From the NCBI RefSeq assembly GCF_001976065.1, contig NZ_MNAH01000003.1, positions 331,502-395,501 on the forward strand: 64,000 nucleotides of DNA. Reading direction: 5' to 3'. The notes beneath the pieces are model-generated. The model did not search any database. It saw only the letters and a list, made by a program, of their open reading frames with translations, and was not told the DNA's origin. Within the stretch, counting starts at the first letter, position 1, and each line of letters begins with the position of its first letter. Both the position numbers and the translations under genes were made by a program. The DNA is from Pseudomonas putida (GTDB taxonomy: Bacteria > Pseudomonadota > Gammaproteobacteria > Pseudomonadales > Pseudomonadaceae). Positions 55,676 to 64,000 of the stretch are shown piece by piece.

Positions 55676-56242
55676 TCAGGCTTTACTCGGCCAGGCGCTG
55701 ACGAACTCGGCCAGGTCAACCTTCTCCGCCACCCGCGGCTCTTTCAGCGGCGTACCCAGGTACAGGAAGGCAATCACCTCTTCACCTTCGGCCAGGCCCA
55801 ACCCCTTGGCCACATGCGGCGAGTAGGCCAGGTCACCGGTGCGCCAGACCGCGCCGATGCCCTGCGCATAGGCTGCCAGCAAAATCCCGTGCGCCGCACA
55901 ACCTGCGGCCAGCAACTGCTCGGATTTCGGATATTTGACGTGCTCCTGCACCCGCGCAATCACCACGACCACCATCGGTGCCCGCAGCGGTCCGTTACGC
56001 GCCTTATCGATGGCCGCTTCGGTGACTTCAGCGTCCTGCAGCTTCGCCGCTTCGGCCAGCAACTCGCCCATTTGCTCACGCGCCGCGCCTTCGACCGTCA
56101 GGAAACGCCAAGGCTGCAAATGGCCGTGATCCGGGGCGCGCATGGCTGCGGCAAACAGCACTTCGCGTTGCGCCTGGGTGGGTGCCGGTTCGATCAGGCG
56201 CGGGACGGAAACACGGTTGAGCAAAACGTCGAGAGCCTGCAT
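55676..56242 (-). CDS. Nitroreductase family protein (YdjA type)
   Basis: This 188-residue FMN-dependent oxidoreductase has the YdjA-like N-terminal SVPRLIEPAPTQAQ and the FMN-binding AAMRAPDHGHLQPWRFLTV. C-terminal residues include VIAFLYLGTPLKEP. E. coli YdjA is a small minimal nitroreductase, and the physiological substrate is unknown. It is convergent with the kinase gene across a perfect hairpin. Confidence 0.9.
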   Translation of the reverse strand: MQALDVLLNRVSVPRLIEPAPTQAQREVLFAAAMRAPDHGHLQPWRFLTVEGAAREQMGELLAEAAKLQDAEVTEAAIDKARNGPLRAPMVVVVIARVQEHVKYPKSEQLLAAGCAAHGILLAAYAQGIGAVWRTGDLAYSPHVAKGLGLAEGEEVIAFLYLGTPLKEPRVAEKVDLAEFVSAWPSKA

Positions 56243-56361
56243 CGGCCACCTCCAGAAAAAATTGTGCGGCTATTCTAGCTGTAACTCCTGAGACAGTGCG
56301 GTTTACATGCCCTGCCCCGCAGGTAGAATGGCGCCCTCCTTACTTCAGCCGAGCGGATTTC

Positions 56362-57816
56362 ATGGCGTTGCCGACCTTACGTCTCATTGGTTTCATCATC
56401 GGCATCTTCCTGATAACGCTGGCCATCGCCATGGTCGTGCCCATGGGCACGCTGGTGATCTTCGATCGCACCGGCGACCTGCCATCGTTTCTCTGGGCCA
56501 GCATGATCACCTTTGTCGCCGGCCTCGCCCTGGTCATTCCCGGGCGCCCCGAGCATGTCCACCTGCGGCCGCGAGACATGTACCTGCTGACCGTCAGCAG
56601 CTGGCTGGTGGTGTGCATCTTCGCCGCCCTGCCGTTCCTGCTGACCCAGCACATCAGCTACACCGATTCATTCTTCGAAAGCATGTCCGGCATCACCGCC
56701 ACCGGCTCGACAGTGCTCAACCACCTGGACAACATGTCACCCGGCATCCTGATGTGGCGCTCGCTGCTGCACTGGATCGGCGGCATTGGCTTCATCGGCA
56801 TGGCGGTCGCGATCCTGCCGCTGCTGCGCATTGGTGGCATGCGGCTGTTCCAGACCGAGTCGTCGGACCGCTCCGAGAAAGTCATGCCCCGTTCGCACAT
56901 GGTGGCGCGCTTGATCGTGGCGGCCTACGTCGGCATCACCATTTTTGGCAGCCTGGCATTCTGGTGGGCCGGGATGAGCCCGTTCGATGCAATCAACCAT
57001 GCGATGTCAGCGATCTCCACCGGCGGCTTCTCGACCTCGGACCAGTCCTTGGCCAAGTGGACGCAACCGGCGGTGCATTGGGTGGCGATCGTCATCATGA
57101 TTCTCGGCAGCCTGCCGTTCACCCTGTACGTGGCGACCCTGCGTGGCAACCGCCGGGCGCTGATCAAGGATCAACAGGTACAGGGCTTGCTCGGCATGCT
57201 GCTGGTAACCTGGCTGGTGCTCGGCACCTGGTACTGGTGGACCACCAAGCTGCATTGGCTGGAGGCGCTACGGCATGTGGCGCTGAACGTGACGTCGGTG
57301 GTCACCACCACCGGCTTTGCACTGGGGGACTACAGCCTGTGGGGCAATTTCTCGCTGATGTTGTTCTTCTACCTGGGTTTTGTCGGCGGCTGTTCCGGTT
57401 CGACCGCTGGCGGGATCAAGATTTTCCGCTTCCAGGTCGCCTACATCCTGCTCAAGGCCAACCTTAACCAGCTGATTCACCCGCGTGCGGTGATCAAGCA
57501 GAAGTACAACGGCCACCGCCTCGATGAAGAGATCGTGCGCTCGATCCTGACCTTTTCGTTCTTCTTTGCCATCACCATCTGCGTGATCGCACTGTTGCTG
57601 TCACTGCTCGGGGTGGACTGGATGACCGCGTTGACCGGCGCCGCCAGCACCGTGTCCGGCGTCGGGCCGGGGTTGGGCGAGACCATCGGCCCGGCAGGTA
57701 ACTTCGCTTCCCTGCCGGACGCGGCCAAGTGGATTCTCTCGTTCGGCATGCTGCTGGGCCGTTTGGAGATCATTACGGTGTTTGTGCTGTGTATTCCGGC
57801 GTTCTGGCGTCACTGA
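56362..57816 (+). CDS. trkH: Potassium uptake protein TrkH
   Basis: TrkH is the membrane channel subunit of the Trk K+ uptake system and works with cytosolic TrkA. The 484-residue protein (ATG giving MALPTLRLIGFIIG) shows four selectivity-filter loops: MSGITATGSTV, AISTGGFSTSD, VVTTTGFALGD and STVSGVGPGLG. The upstream frame from 56296 is unlikely. Its 3' end overlaps the convergent AraC gene by 44 bases. Confidence 0.95.
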   Translation: MALPTLRLIGFIIGIFLITLAIAMVVPMGTLVIFDRTGDLPSFLWASMITFVAGLALVIPGRPEHVHLRPRDMYLLTVSSWLVVCIFAALPFLLTQHISYTDSFFESMSGITATGSTVLNHLDNMSPGILMWRSLLHWIGGIGFIGMAVAILPLLRIGGMRLFQTESSDRSEKVMPRSHMVARLIVAAYVGITIFGSLAFWWAGMSPFDAINHAMSAISTGGFSTSDQSLAKWTQPAVHWVAIVIMILGSLPFTLYVATLRGNRRALIKDQQVQGLLGMLLVTWLVLGTWYWWTTKLHWLEALRHVALNVTSVVTTTGFALGDYSLWGNFSLMLFFYLGFVGGCSGSTAGGIKIFRFQVAYILLKANLNQLIHPRAVIKQKYNGHRLDEEIVRSILTFSFFFAITICVIALLLSLLGVDWMTALTGAASTVSGVGPGLGETIGPAGNFASLPDAAKWILSFGMLLGRLEIITVFVLCIPAFWRH

Positions 57817-58834
57817 CCGGCGCAGGCGTTCCCATCAGCCGCGCCCGGTATTCGCCGGGTGTGGTGTCGAACCAGCGGCGGAAGGCACGGAAGAAATTGC
57901 TCGGATCAGCGAATCCCAGCAGATAGGCGATTTCCAGCAGGGTCATGGTCGGTTGCGCCAGGTACTGCTCGGCCAGCTCGCGACGGGTGTCGTCGAGCAA
58001 CGTCTGAAAACTCGTGCCCTCCTCCTGTAGACGCCGTTGCAAGGTGCGTTGCGACAAGTGCAACGTTTGCGCCACGGCATCGCGCTTGGGTTCGCCCTGT
58101 GGCAGCAGACGGCACAGGACCTGGCGCGCCTTGTGCGTGACCCGACTCTCGGAAAACCGCGCCAGGTATTCGCCGGCAAATCGGTCATGCAACAGCGCCA
58201 TGGCCTCGTTCGCCGTCGGCAGCGGCGCTTCCATGTCCGCACGTTCAAATATCAACGCATCGTAGGGCGCGTTGAACACCAGCGGCGCATGAAAGGCTTG
58301 TTTGTAGGGTTCGAGATCGACCGGTTGATCACCCTGCACCAGCACCTTGCGCGGGTGCAGCGTGCGCCCCGTCAGCCAGCCGCACAGTGCCAGGGCGCAG
58401 GCCAACGAGGCCTCGGCGCTTTGCCGGGTCGGCGGCAAATGGTCGCCATGCACCGTCAGGATCAGCGCATAACCTTCATCCAGCAGGCGGAAACTCAGGT
58501 CGGCGCTTTCGGCAATGATCCGCTGGTAACGTACCAGTCGCTTGAACCCTTCAGCCAGGGTCTGGCTGGACATCAGGGCGTAACCGGTGACATGGAACTG
58601 GGCCGGTCGCACCACCTTGCCCATGTTCAGGCCAATCGCCGGGTTGCCGGACAGTTCAACCGCCCGTTGCCACAGTCGTGTCATGGAATCTTGCGGGAAG
58701 CGCGCATCCGGATCATCCAGTGCCGCGTAGTCGAGCCCCAGCTGATTGAACAGAACCCGGCAATCCAGGCCGTCCATTTCCAGTGCCTTGACAATCCCCA
58801 TCGCCCAGCTTGCAGAAGTCGTTCGTTCGCTCAT
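57773..58834 (-). CDS. AraC-family transcriptional regulator (OruR-like N-terminal domain)
   Basis: The 353-residue regulator has an arabinose-binding-type N-terminal domain (LNMGKVVRPAQFHVTGYALM). Its C-terminal AraC HTH pair carries TLHLSQRTLQRRLQEEGTSF, then EIAYLLGFADPSNFFRAFRR. I chose the ATG giving MSERTTSASWAMG. It is divergent from the Mpo1-like/HD gene pair with about 160 bases between starts, making that pair its likely target. The last 44 bases overlap trkH in antisense. Confidence 0.9.
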   Translation of the reverse strand: MSERTTSASWAMGIVKALEMDGLDCRVLFNQLGLDYAALDDPDARFPQDSMTRLWQRAVELSGNPAIGLNMGKVVRPAQFHVTGYALMSSQTLAEGFKRLVRYQRIIAESADLSFRLLDEGYALILTVHGDHLPPTRQSAEASLACALALCGWLTGRTLHPRKVLVQGDQPVDLEPYKQAFHAPLVFNAPYDALIFERADMEAPLPTANEAMALLHDRFAGEYLARFSESRVTHKARQVLCRLLPQGEPKRDAVAQTLHLSQRTLQRRLQEEGTSFQTLLDDTRRELAEQYLAQPTMTLLEIAYLLGFADPSNFFRAFRRWFDTTPGEYRARLMGTPAPVSDARTPEYTAQTP

Positions 58835-58995
58835 GGCGTTTACTGTCTTGGTGAGCCGTCTTTCGCGGCAGGTTTTCCGAAGGATACTAAAGTGGCGCCT
58901 ATTGTCACTGGCTCCCGCCAATGATCACTCTAGACTCAAATAAGCTACCCGCAGAACAACTTGCAGCCAGAACAATAACCACAGAGATTGCGGTC

Positions 58996-59307
58996 GTGGA
59001 AAACATCAAGCGTTTCAACACCTTCGCTGAGTTTTACCCGTATTACCTCAGCGAACACAGCAACAGTACTTGCCGACGATTGCACTTCATCGGCACGACG
59101 CTGGTCATTTTCATTGTGGCGCTGACCATTGGTCGGGGCGCCTGGACGCTGTTGTGGGTATTGCCGCTGGCCGGTTACAGCTTCGCCTGGGCCGGACATT
59201 TCTTCTTCGAGAAGAATCGTCCTGCAACCTTTCAGCACCCTTTCTACAGCCTTCTCGGTGATTTCGTCATGTACCGCGACATGATCCTGGGACGCGTGCC
59301 GTTCTAG
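58996..59307 (+). CDS. Mpo1-like (DUF962) membrane protein
   Basis: The small membrane protein has 103 residues from the GTG giving (M)ENIKRFNTFAEFYPYYLS. It has two hydrophobic segments and the family histidines His21, His30 (CRRLHFIG), His68 and His81 (AGHFFFEKN, QHPFYSLLGDF). Yeast Mpo1 is an iron-dependent dioxygenase in alpha-oxidation of 2-hydroxy fatty acids, and the bacterial role is untested. An ATG at 58921 is in frame but adds 25 unlike residues. An HD-domain gene follows after 18 bases. Confidence 0.85.
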   Translation: MENIKRFNTFAEFYPYYLSEHSNSTCRRLHFIGTTLVIFIVALTIGRGAWTLLWVLPLAGYSFAWAGHFFFEKNRPATFQHPFYSLLGDFVMYRDMILGRVPF

Positions 59308-59325
59308 ACCAGCAGAGGATTGTCG

Positions 59326-59916
59326 ATGAATGCCAATGCCCGTTTCACCCACATGAAGGATGGCACGCAGGAAGACTGGGCGATCATCGCCGCGGACTTC
59401 AGCGCCTACGCTCGGCAGTTGCCGATACGGATCGCGGCGCACCTGAAGTTGCTCGAAGGTGACTTCGGCGGTTTCCCCGTGGACCGCCTGACCCACTCGC
59501 TGCAAACCGCCACCCGCGCCTGGCGCGATGGCCGTGATGAAGAGTACGTGGTCTGCGCCCTGCTTCATGACATCGGTGACACCCTGGGGTCCTACAACCA
59601 CCCGGACATCGCCGCAGCGATCCTCAAGCCGTTCGTCAGCGCGGAGAATCTGTGGATGGTGGAACAGCACGGGATTTTCCAGGGCTACTACTTCTTTCAC
59701 CACCTGGGGATGGATCGGCATCTGCGCGAGCAATTCAGCGATCACCCGCAATACCAGGCGACCATCGAGTTTTGCGCCAAATACGATGCGGCGGCGTTTG
59801 ATCCAGCTTATGACACGCTGCCATTGAGCTTCTTCGAGCCGATGATGGAGCGCTTGTTTGCGCAGCCGAAACACTCGATCTACAAGGCGGCGATGGACGA
59901 ATATTCACCGGCCTGA
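59326..59916 (+). CDS. HD-domain protein, possibly MIOX/PhnZ-like oxygenase or phosphohydrolase
   Basis: The 196-residue soluble protein has candidate metal ligands His57, His81-Asp82 (ALLHDIGD), His92, His115 and Asp154. The segment HGIFQGYYFFHHLG and the C-terminal FDPAYDTLPLSFFEPM recall the mixed-valent di-iron HD oxygenases (MIOX, PhnZ, TmpB) more than classic HD phosphohydrolases. That is an impression, not a search. The gene is in tandem with the Mpo1-like gene (18-base gap, AGAGGA ribosome-binding site). Confidence 0.75.
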   Translation: MNANARFTHMKDGTQEDWAIIAADFSAYARQLPIRIAAHLKLLEGDFGGFPVDRLTHSLQTATRAWRDGRDEEYVVCALLHDIGDTLGSYNHPDIAAAILKPFVSAENLWMVEQHGIFQGYYFFHHLGMDRHLREQFSDHPQYQATIEFCAKYDAAAFDPAYDTLPLSFFEPMMERLFAQPKHSIYKAAMDEYSPA

Positions 59917-59936
59917 AAGTCCTCGGGGGCCTGGAC

Positions 59937-60031
59937 TGGCCTCTTCGCGAGTATCTCACCCCACAGTTGACCGCGTTCATTCGGGAAAAATGCGATCCAA
60001 TCGTGGGAGCGAGCCTGCTCGCGAAGAGGCC
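59937..60031. repeat. Inverted REP pair
   Basis: TGGCCTCTTCGCGAG and CTCGCGAAGAGGCCA, with flanking GTGGGAGCGAG, form inverted arms around an AT-richer loop. The pair lies between the HD gene and the convergent phosphoesterase gene. Confidence 0.75.
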
Positions 60032-60049
60032 AGTACGATCAGCGAAATT

Positions 60050-60865
60050 TCAAGCCAGCTCCGCCACCTTCGCAGCCTTCAACACCGCCTCCCGCGCCTG
60101 GGCATCCGCCAGGCGATACAACTCGATCGTGCCATCCCAATGCTCGATCAGTGCCGTGCACGACTCCACCCAGTCGCCACAATTGAGGTAATCCACCTCA
60201 CCCACCTTGCGAATCTCGGCATGGTGGATGTGCCCGCACACCACGCCGTGGAGTTCGCGCTTGACGCACTCATGGGCGATGGCCTCTTCAAAATCGCTGA
60301 TGAAGCTGACCGCGGTCTTTACCTTGTGCTTGAGGTACGCCGACAGCGACCAATAGCCGTAGCCATAACGGGCGCGCCAATGATTGAGCCAGCGGTTTAG
60401 GGTCAGGGTGAATTCGTAGGCCGAGTCACCGAGAAACGCCAGCCAGCGGTGATAGCGAGTAATCACATCGAACTGGTCACCGTGGATCACCAGCAAGTGC
60501 CGGCCATCGGCAGTCACGTGCACCGCTTCGTCCACCAACTGGATATTGCCCAGGATCAGTTTCGAATAGCGGCGCAGGAATTCGTCGTGGTTGCCCGTGA
60601 CGTAGATCACCTCGGTGCCGCGCTTGCTCATGGTCAGCAGGCGCCGGATCACATTGGTGTGCGCCTGTGGCCAGTACATGCCGCCGCGTAGTTTCCAGCC
60701 ATCGATGATGTCGCCGACCAGGTAGATCTTGTCCGCGTGATAGCCCTTGAGAAACTGCGACAGGTGCTCGGCCTGGCAATCGCGCGTACCCAGGTGCACA
60801 TCGGAGATCCACAGGGTCCGCACACGTTGCTTACGACTGGGTTTGGCGAGCTCGGCGCTGGTCAT
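60050..60865 (-). CDS. LpxH-like UDP-2,3-diacylglucosamine diphosphatase/metallophosphoesterase
   Basis: The 271-residue calcineurin-type phosphoesterase has all metal motifs: SDVHLGTRD, VGDIIDGWK, TGNHDEFLRRY, VIHGDQFD and VVCGHIHHAEI. It is longer than E. coli LpxH (about 240) and resembles the second LpxH-type paralogue of pseudomonads, so the lipid A step is possible but not assured. Start chosen at MTSAELAKPS. It is convergent with the HD gene across a REP pair. Confidence 0.82.
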   Translation of the reverse strand: MTSAELAKPSRKQRVRTLWISDVHLGTRDCQAEHLSQFLKGYHADKIYLVGDIIDGWKLRGGMYWPQAHTNVIRRLLTMSKRGTEVIYVTGNHDEFLRRYSKLILGNIQLVDEAVHVTADGRHLLVIHGDQFDVITRYHRWLAFLGDSAYEFTLTLNRWLNHWRARYGYGYWSLSAYLKHKVKTAVSFISDFEEAIAHECVKRELHGVVCGHIHHAEIRKVGEVDYLNCGDWVESCTALIEHWDGTIELYRLADAQAREAVLKAAKVAELA

Positions 60866-61023
60866 GGGCAACCCTCAGGACAAGTTTTGGCAAGCTTGAC
60901 CCGGTCGGGTTAATGCCCCATGACAGCAGCAAGTCAGTCCTGTGACAGCGCGTACAAGCCGTGTCGGTGTAGACTGCGACCTGACTCATCAACCTGCAAT
61001 GAGAGCCTGTAACGAGAGCCGCG

Positions 61024-61782
61024 ATGAGACCGATCCTTACCCTGCGCCAGTACACCCATGACCTGATCGTCCACAGCCATGAGCACGCGCAACTGGTGTT
61101 CGGGCTGTCGGGTGCGCTGGATTTCGAAGTCGACGGGCGTGGCAGTCAGGTGGTCCAGCAAAGCTTCGTGGTGATTCCCTCCGGTTTTCACCATGCCTGC
61201 GGCAGCCCCAATGGCAGTCGATGCCTGGTCCTGGACGTGCCCGGCGATCAATGGCTTGGCCAGTCCCTGGGTGATCATGCCGATGCCAGTCGACGCCTGC
61301 TCGACAACGCCGGCCGCTTGTCGCTGGATGCGGGACAGAGCCAGTTGGTCGAGTGGCTGGCCAACAGCCCGGTCGATGACCCGGTCATTGCGCAACAAGG
61401 CGCGGTGCTGCTGCTGGCCAGCCTCAACAACGCCAGGCCAGAATCAATCGGCGGCCGGCGGTTGCCCTACGCGGCGCTGAATGCGCACATCGACCAATAC
61501 GCCGCCTACCCGCTGCAAGTCGCCGACCTGGCTCGAGTGGCCGGTCTTTCCAGCGCCCGTTTGCACGCACGGTTCGTCGCCGAATGCGGGCAGACGCCGA
61601 TGGACTACATCCGCAGCCGACGCCTGCACAAGGCCGTGGGATTGCTGCGCCATTCGGCATTGCCCATTGGCGAGATTGCCTGCCGGGTCGGTTACAGCTC
61701 CCAGAGTGCGTTTGCCGCCGCGGTGCTCCGCGAGTTCGGCGCGTCGCCGGGCAGGCTACGGCGCGAGGCTGGCGACAAATAA
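61024..61782 (+). CDS. AraC-family transcriptional regulator with cupin N-terminus
   Basis: The 252-residue regulator has a cupin-like N-terminal sensor (HDLIVHSHEHAQLVFGLSGA, then VVIPSGFHHACGS). Its C-terminal AraC HTH pair carries DLARVAGLSSARLHARFVAE and EIACRVGYSSQSAFAAAVLR. It lies 76 bases upstream of an EamA exporter gene in the same direction, suggesting local control of that exporter. The inducer is unknown. Confidence 0.9.
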   Translation: MRPILTLRQYTHDLIVHSHEHAQLVFGLSGALDFEVDGRGSQVVQQSFVVIPSGFHHACGSPNGSRCLVLDVPGDQWLGQSLGDHADASRRLLDNAGRLSLDAGQSQLVEWLANSPVDDPVIAQQGAVLLLASLNNARPESIGGRRLPYAALNAHIDQYAAYPLQVADLARVAGLSSARLHARFVAECGQTPMDYIRSRRLHKAVGLLRHSALPIGEIACRVGYSSQSAFAAAVLREFGASPGRLRREAGDK

Positions 61783-61858
61783 CGCGAGTCTGGCGACAGA
61801 CACCGCGGTAGCGGGCGCGGTTAAATGACCGGGTTCACGACCTTTATCAAGGATTGCC

Positions 61859-62752
61859 ATGACTCCCCGTACCGCCTTGGGCGCCCTGCATATCGGCGCA
61901 TTGATGTTCGGCCTGACCGGCGTGTTCGGCAAACTCGCCGCCGCCTCTGCGGCAATCATCGTTTTCGGCCGGGCGGCGTTCGCGGTCATGGCGCTTGCGT
62001 TCTTTGCACGCTTTGCCAGCCAGACCCGTTGGCGGAGACTCGAAGCGGTGGATGTGCGCCGTCTGCTGCTCAGCGGTCTGCTATTGGCCGGGCACTGGGT
62101 GAGTTTCTTCATTGCGGTGAAGGTCGCCGGCGTGGCCATCGCAACCCTGGGCTTTGCCAGCTTCCCGGCTTTTACCGTCATCCTTGAAGGGCTGATTTTC
62201 CGCGAGCGGATCCGCGCCAATGAAATCCTCCTGGTAGCGCTGGTGAGTGTCGGGCTGGTGCTGGTCACACCTGATTTCGATCTGGGCAGTGGCGCTACAA
62301 CCGGATTGCTCTGGGCGATCACCTCAGGCCTGCTGTTCGCACTGTTGTCGCTGACCAACCGCGCCAGCTCCGCGCGTATCCCGCCAGTACAGGCGGCGTT
62401 GTGCCAGAATGTGGTGGTCGGATTGTGTCTGTTACCGGCAGCAGCCCCGCACCTGAGCGAAGTGCGGGCGATCGACTGGCTTTGGATCGGCCTGCTCGGA
62501 GTGTTCTGCACCGGCGTCGCCCACAGCCTCTTTGTCGCCAGCCTGGCGGTGATCAAGGCGCGGACCGCCGCCGTGGTCTTTGCGCTGGAGCCGGTCTACG
62601 GGATCACCATGGCCTGGCTGCTGTTCGATGAAAACCCGACCCTGCGCATGCTGCTTGGCGGCGCATTGATCATCGTCGCGATCGTGGTGTCGAGCAGGCT
62701 TTCCAGCGGTTCGAGCAAGAAAACCGTTGCCGCCGAGGCGGTGTCTCACTGA
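61859..62752 (+). CDS. EamA-family (DMT) transporter
   Basis: The 297-residue inner-membrane protein has ten hydrophobic segments in two EamA repeats. Examples are LMFGLTGVFGKLAAASAAI at the N-terminus and ALEPVYGITMAWLLFDENPT in the second repeat. Members export amino acids, metabolites or drugs, and the substrate cannot be read here. It is paired with the AraC gene upstream and overlaps the convergent SelW-like gene by 7 bases. Confidence 0.9.
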   Translation: MTPRTALGALHIGALMFGLTGVFGKLAAASAAIIVFGRAAFAVMALAFFARFASQTRWRRLEAVDVRRLLLSGLLLAGHWVSFFIAVKVAGVAIATLGFASFPAFTVILEGLIFRERIRANEILLVALVSVGLVLVTPDFDLGSGATTGLLWAITSGLLFALLSLTNRASSARIPPVQAALCQNVVVGLCLLPAAAPHLSEVRAIDWLWIGLLGVFCTGVAHSLFVASLAVIKARTAAVVFALEPVYGITMAWLLFDENPTLRMLLGGALIIVAIVVSSRLSSGSSKKTVAAEAVSH

Positions 62753-63033
62753 GTGCGATCGTTATGCCCCAGGTCGCGGTCCGGATCGATCTGGTCGCGG
62801 ACCCGCTGCTTGAGCACCTTGGCCTCGGGGAAACCGCCGTCAGCCTTGCGCTCCCAGAGCTGCACCTGGTCACAGAAAATGTGAAAGACCCCGCCCGTAC
62901 CGGGCACCAGGGACACCTTGCCCAGGTCATCGCCAAAGGTGCTGAGCAACTCCTGGGCCAGCCAGGCCGCACGCAACAGCCACTGGCATTGGGTGCAATA
63001 GGTGATGACGATTTCCGGTTTGCTGGCGGTCAT
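62746..63033 (-). CDS. SelT/SelW/SelH family (Rdx) selenoprotein-like protein
   Basis: The 95-residue thioredoxin-like protein starts MTASKPEIVITYCTQCQWLL. The CxxC redox motif (YCTQC) is right after the first strand, where animal members have CxxU. Other family pieces are VSLVPGTGGVFHIFCDQVQL and FPEAKVLKQRVRDQIDP. Both positions are Cys, so no selenocysteine is used. Function in bacteria is unknown. Confidence 0.9.
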   Translation of the reverse strand: MTASKPEIVITYCTQCQWLLRAAWLAQELLSTFGDDLGKVSLVPGTGGVFHIFCDQVQLWERKADGGFPEAKVLKQRVRDQIDPDRDLGHNDRTQ

Positions 63034-63080
63034 GATTGGCGACATTCCTGAGACAGAGGGCGCCATCATGATAACGGTCT

Positions 63081-63998
63081 TTATTGCCGGTAGGAGCCTT
63101 CGTCATGAGCGGGTTCGATCACCCATTCAATCTCGGGCTCGGGCAGCGCTGGCGCTCTCGGCGGCGGCTCGGCGGAAGGCGATATGTCCATCGGGCCCAA
63201 ATCCCAGTTCGCATCCATCGACAAGTCGTCCAGGTTCAACTGGAACTCATCGGCAGGTAATGGCGGCGAGGCCGTAACCAAGGGCAAAATCGCCGATGTT
63301 GCAAGCGCGACCGGCGCAAGAGTTTCCAATGGCGAATGACGGATGGGAACTTCCTGAAGTATCTGCCCATCGTGCGCCGCTGCTGGACCGGGCAGCGGGT
63401 CTTGTTGCGATGGCTCCAGTGCTATCTGGCCCTGCCGTGGTTGACGACGAACCCACACCAGCAATAACGCCAACGCCACCAGCGCCAACAACCCACCGAT
63501 CAATAACCCGTTCGGACCAGGCTCCACCACTGGCGCTGGCGCCACGTCTACCCGATCCGACGGTGCCGGCTTGACCTCGGCCAACCGGGTTTGCAGTTCG
63601 GCCACCTGCGTTTTCTCAAAGGCGATCTGCTCGTCCTGCGCCTTGAGTTTTGCATTGAGTTCATCGACGGTCGCCTGCAGCTGTTGGTTGTGCAGCACGC
63701 TGGTGGCCAGTTGTTCAGCCAAAGGATCCACTGCGGGGGCGGTGACAGGCTTTGCTGCCGATTCCGTGCGGGCAGGTAATGCGGCGACTGCCGGCTCAAC
63801 ACTCGGGAAGGCAGAAGAGGGACGGTTCACCGGTGGTTCATCACTGACGGGGGCAATATCCCCGGTGCCCGGAGGATCGATGAGTACGGTGTACTCGCGC
63901 AACAAGCGACCATTGGGCTGGTCGAGCTGCACCAGAAAATCCAGGTAGGGTTCCTTGACCGGTTTGCTGGAGCTGACCCGGATCAGACTGCGGTTACC
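63081..63998 (-). CDS. FimV-like protein, partial (N-terminus beyond window)
   Basis: The frame is open to the right edge, giving at least 305 residues. The edge-proximal part (SSSKPVKEPYLDFLVQLDQP, NGRLLREYTVLIDPPG) matches the N-terminal periplasmic domain of FimV/HubP polar proteins. Next come a Pro/Ala linker, a coiled coil (ELNAKLKAQDEQIAFEKTQV) and one transmembrane helix (GLLIGGLLALVALALLLVWV). A short acidic cytoplasmic tail ends the protein. P. aeruginosa FimV is over 900 residues with TPR repeats; this protein ends soon after the membrane helix, so it is a short paralogue. Confidence 0.8.
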   Translation of the reverse strand, partial: GNRSLIRVSSSKPVKEPYLDFLVQLDQPNGRLLREYTVLIDPPGTGDIAPVSDEPPVNRPSSAFPSVEPAVAALPARTESAAKPVTAPAVDPLAEQLATSVLHNQQLQATVDELNAKLKAQDEQIAFEKTQVAELQTRLAEVKPAPSDRVDVAPAPVVEPGPNGLLIGGLLALVALALLLVWVRRQPRQGQIALEPSQQDPLPGPAAAHDGQILQEVPIRHSPLETLAPVALATSAILPLVTASPPLPADEFQLNLDDLSMDANWDLGPMDISPSAEPPPRAPALPEPEIEWVIEPAHDEGSYRQ

Positions 63999-64000
63999 CC

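Overview
The window looks like chromosomal DNA of a Pseudomonas of the P. fluorescens group. It is GC-rich, carries several classes of short Pseudomonas REP repeats, and has the pseudomonad polar-flagellum gene order under FleQ, FleSR and sigma-54, followed by a phhABC locus beside phhR. No rRNA or tRNA gene was seen.

Positions 1-1930 are an accessory junction next to flhB. It holds the last codons of a transposase-like gene, scattered and inverted copies of a short AT-rich motif, a REP pair, a second degenerate 3' end of flhB, and an orphan Rhs-core gene with an AT-richer, unrecognised C-terminal domain.

Positions 1931-37253 are a flagellar regulon, all on the minus strand. Read in the direction of transcription it runs: flgFGHIJKL (rod, rings, hook-filament junction); a stand-alone ketoacyl-ACP synthase III gene that may modify flagellin; fliC, flaG, fliD, fliS, fliT-like; fleQ; fleSR; fliEFGHIJ; a 1.5-kb tandem array of about 12 paired-REP units; hsbA-hsbR-hptB; fliK; fliLMNOPQR-flhB. 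Sigma-54-type sites lie before fleS, fliE, fliK, fliL and, more weakly, flgF. A sigma-28-type site lies before fliC. Intrinsic terminators follow flgL, the synthase gene, fliC and fliD.

Positions 37572-45764 hold phenylalanine catabolism (phhR divergent from phhA-phhB-phhC), two small conserved-looking ORFs, an MFS transporter, arfB and an aromatic amino acid permease. A gene-poor stretch of about 0.85 kb follows. Positions 46618-51315 are a minus-strand cluster (PHP phosphoesterase, YciO-type protein, scpA, scpB, rluB). Divergent to it run yciB, a YciI-like gene and a coiled-coil membrane protein gene.

Positions 52832-55597 encode a CpxR-like regulator, a Spy/CpxP-like periplasmic protein and a CpxA-like kinase, with long perfect hairpins in the gaps. 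After these come a nitroreductase, trkH, an AraC regulator divergent from an Mpo1-like/HD-domain gene pair, an LpxH-like phosphoesterase, a second AraC regulator with an EamA exporter, a SelW-like protein, and part of a FimV-like protein running off the right edge.

All functions were inferred by reading the sequence. No database search was possible.
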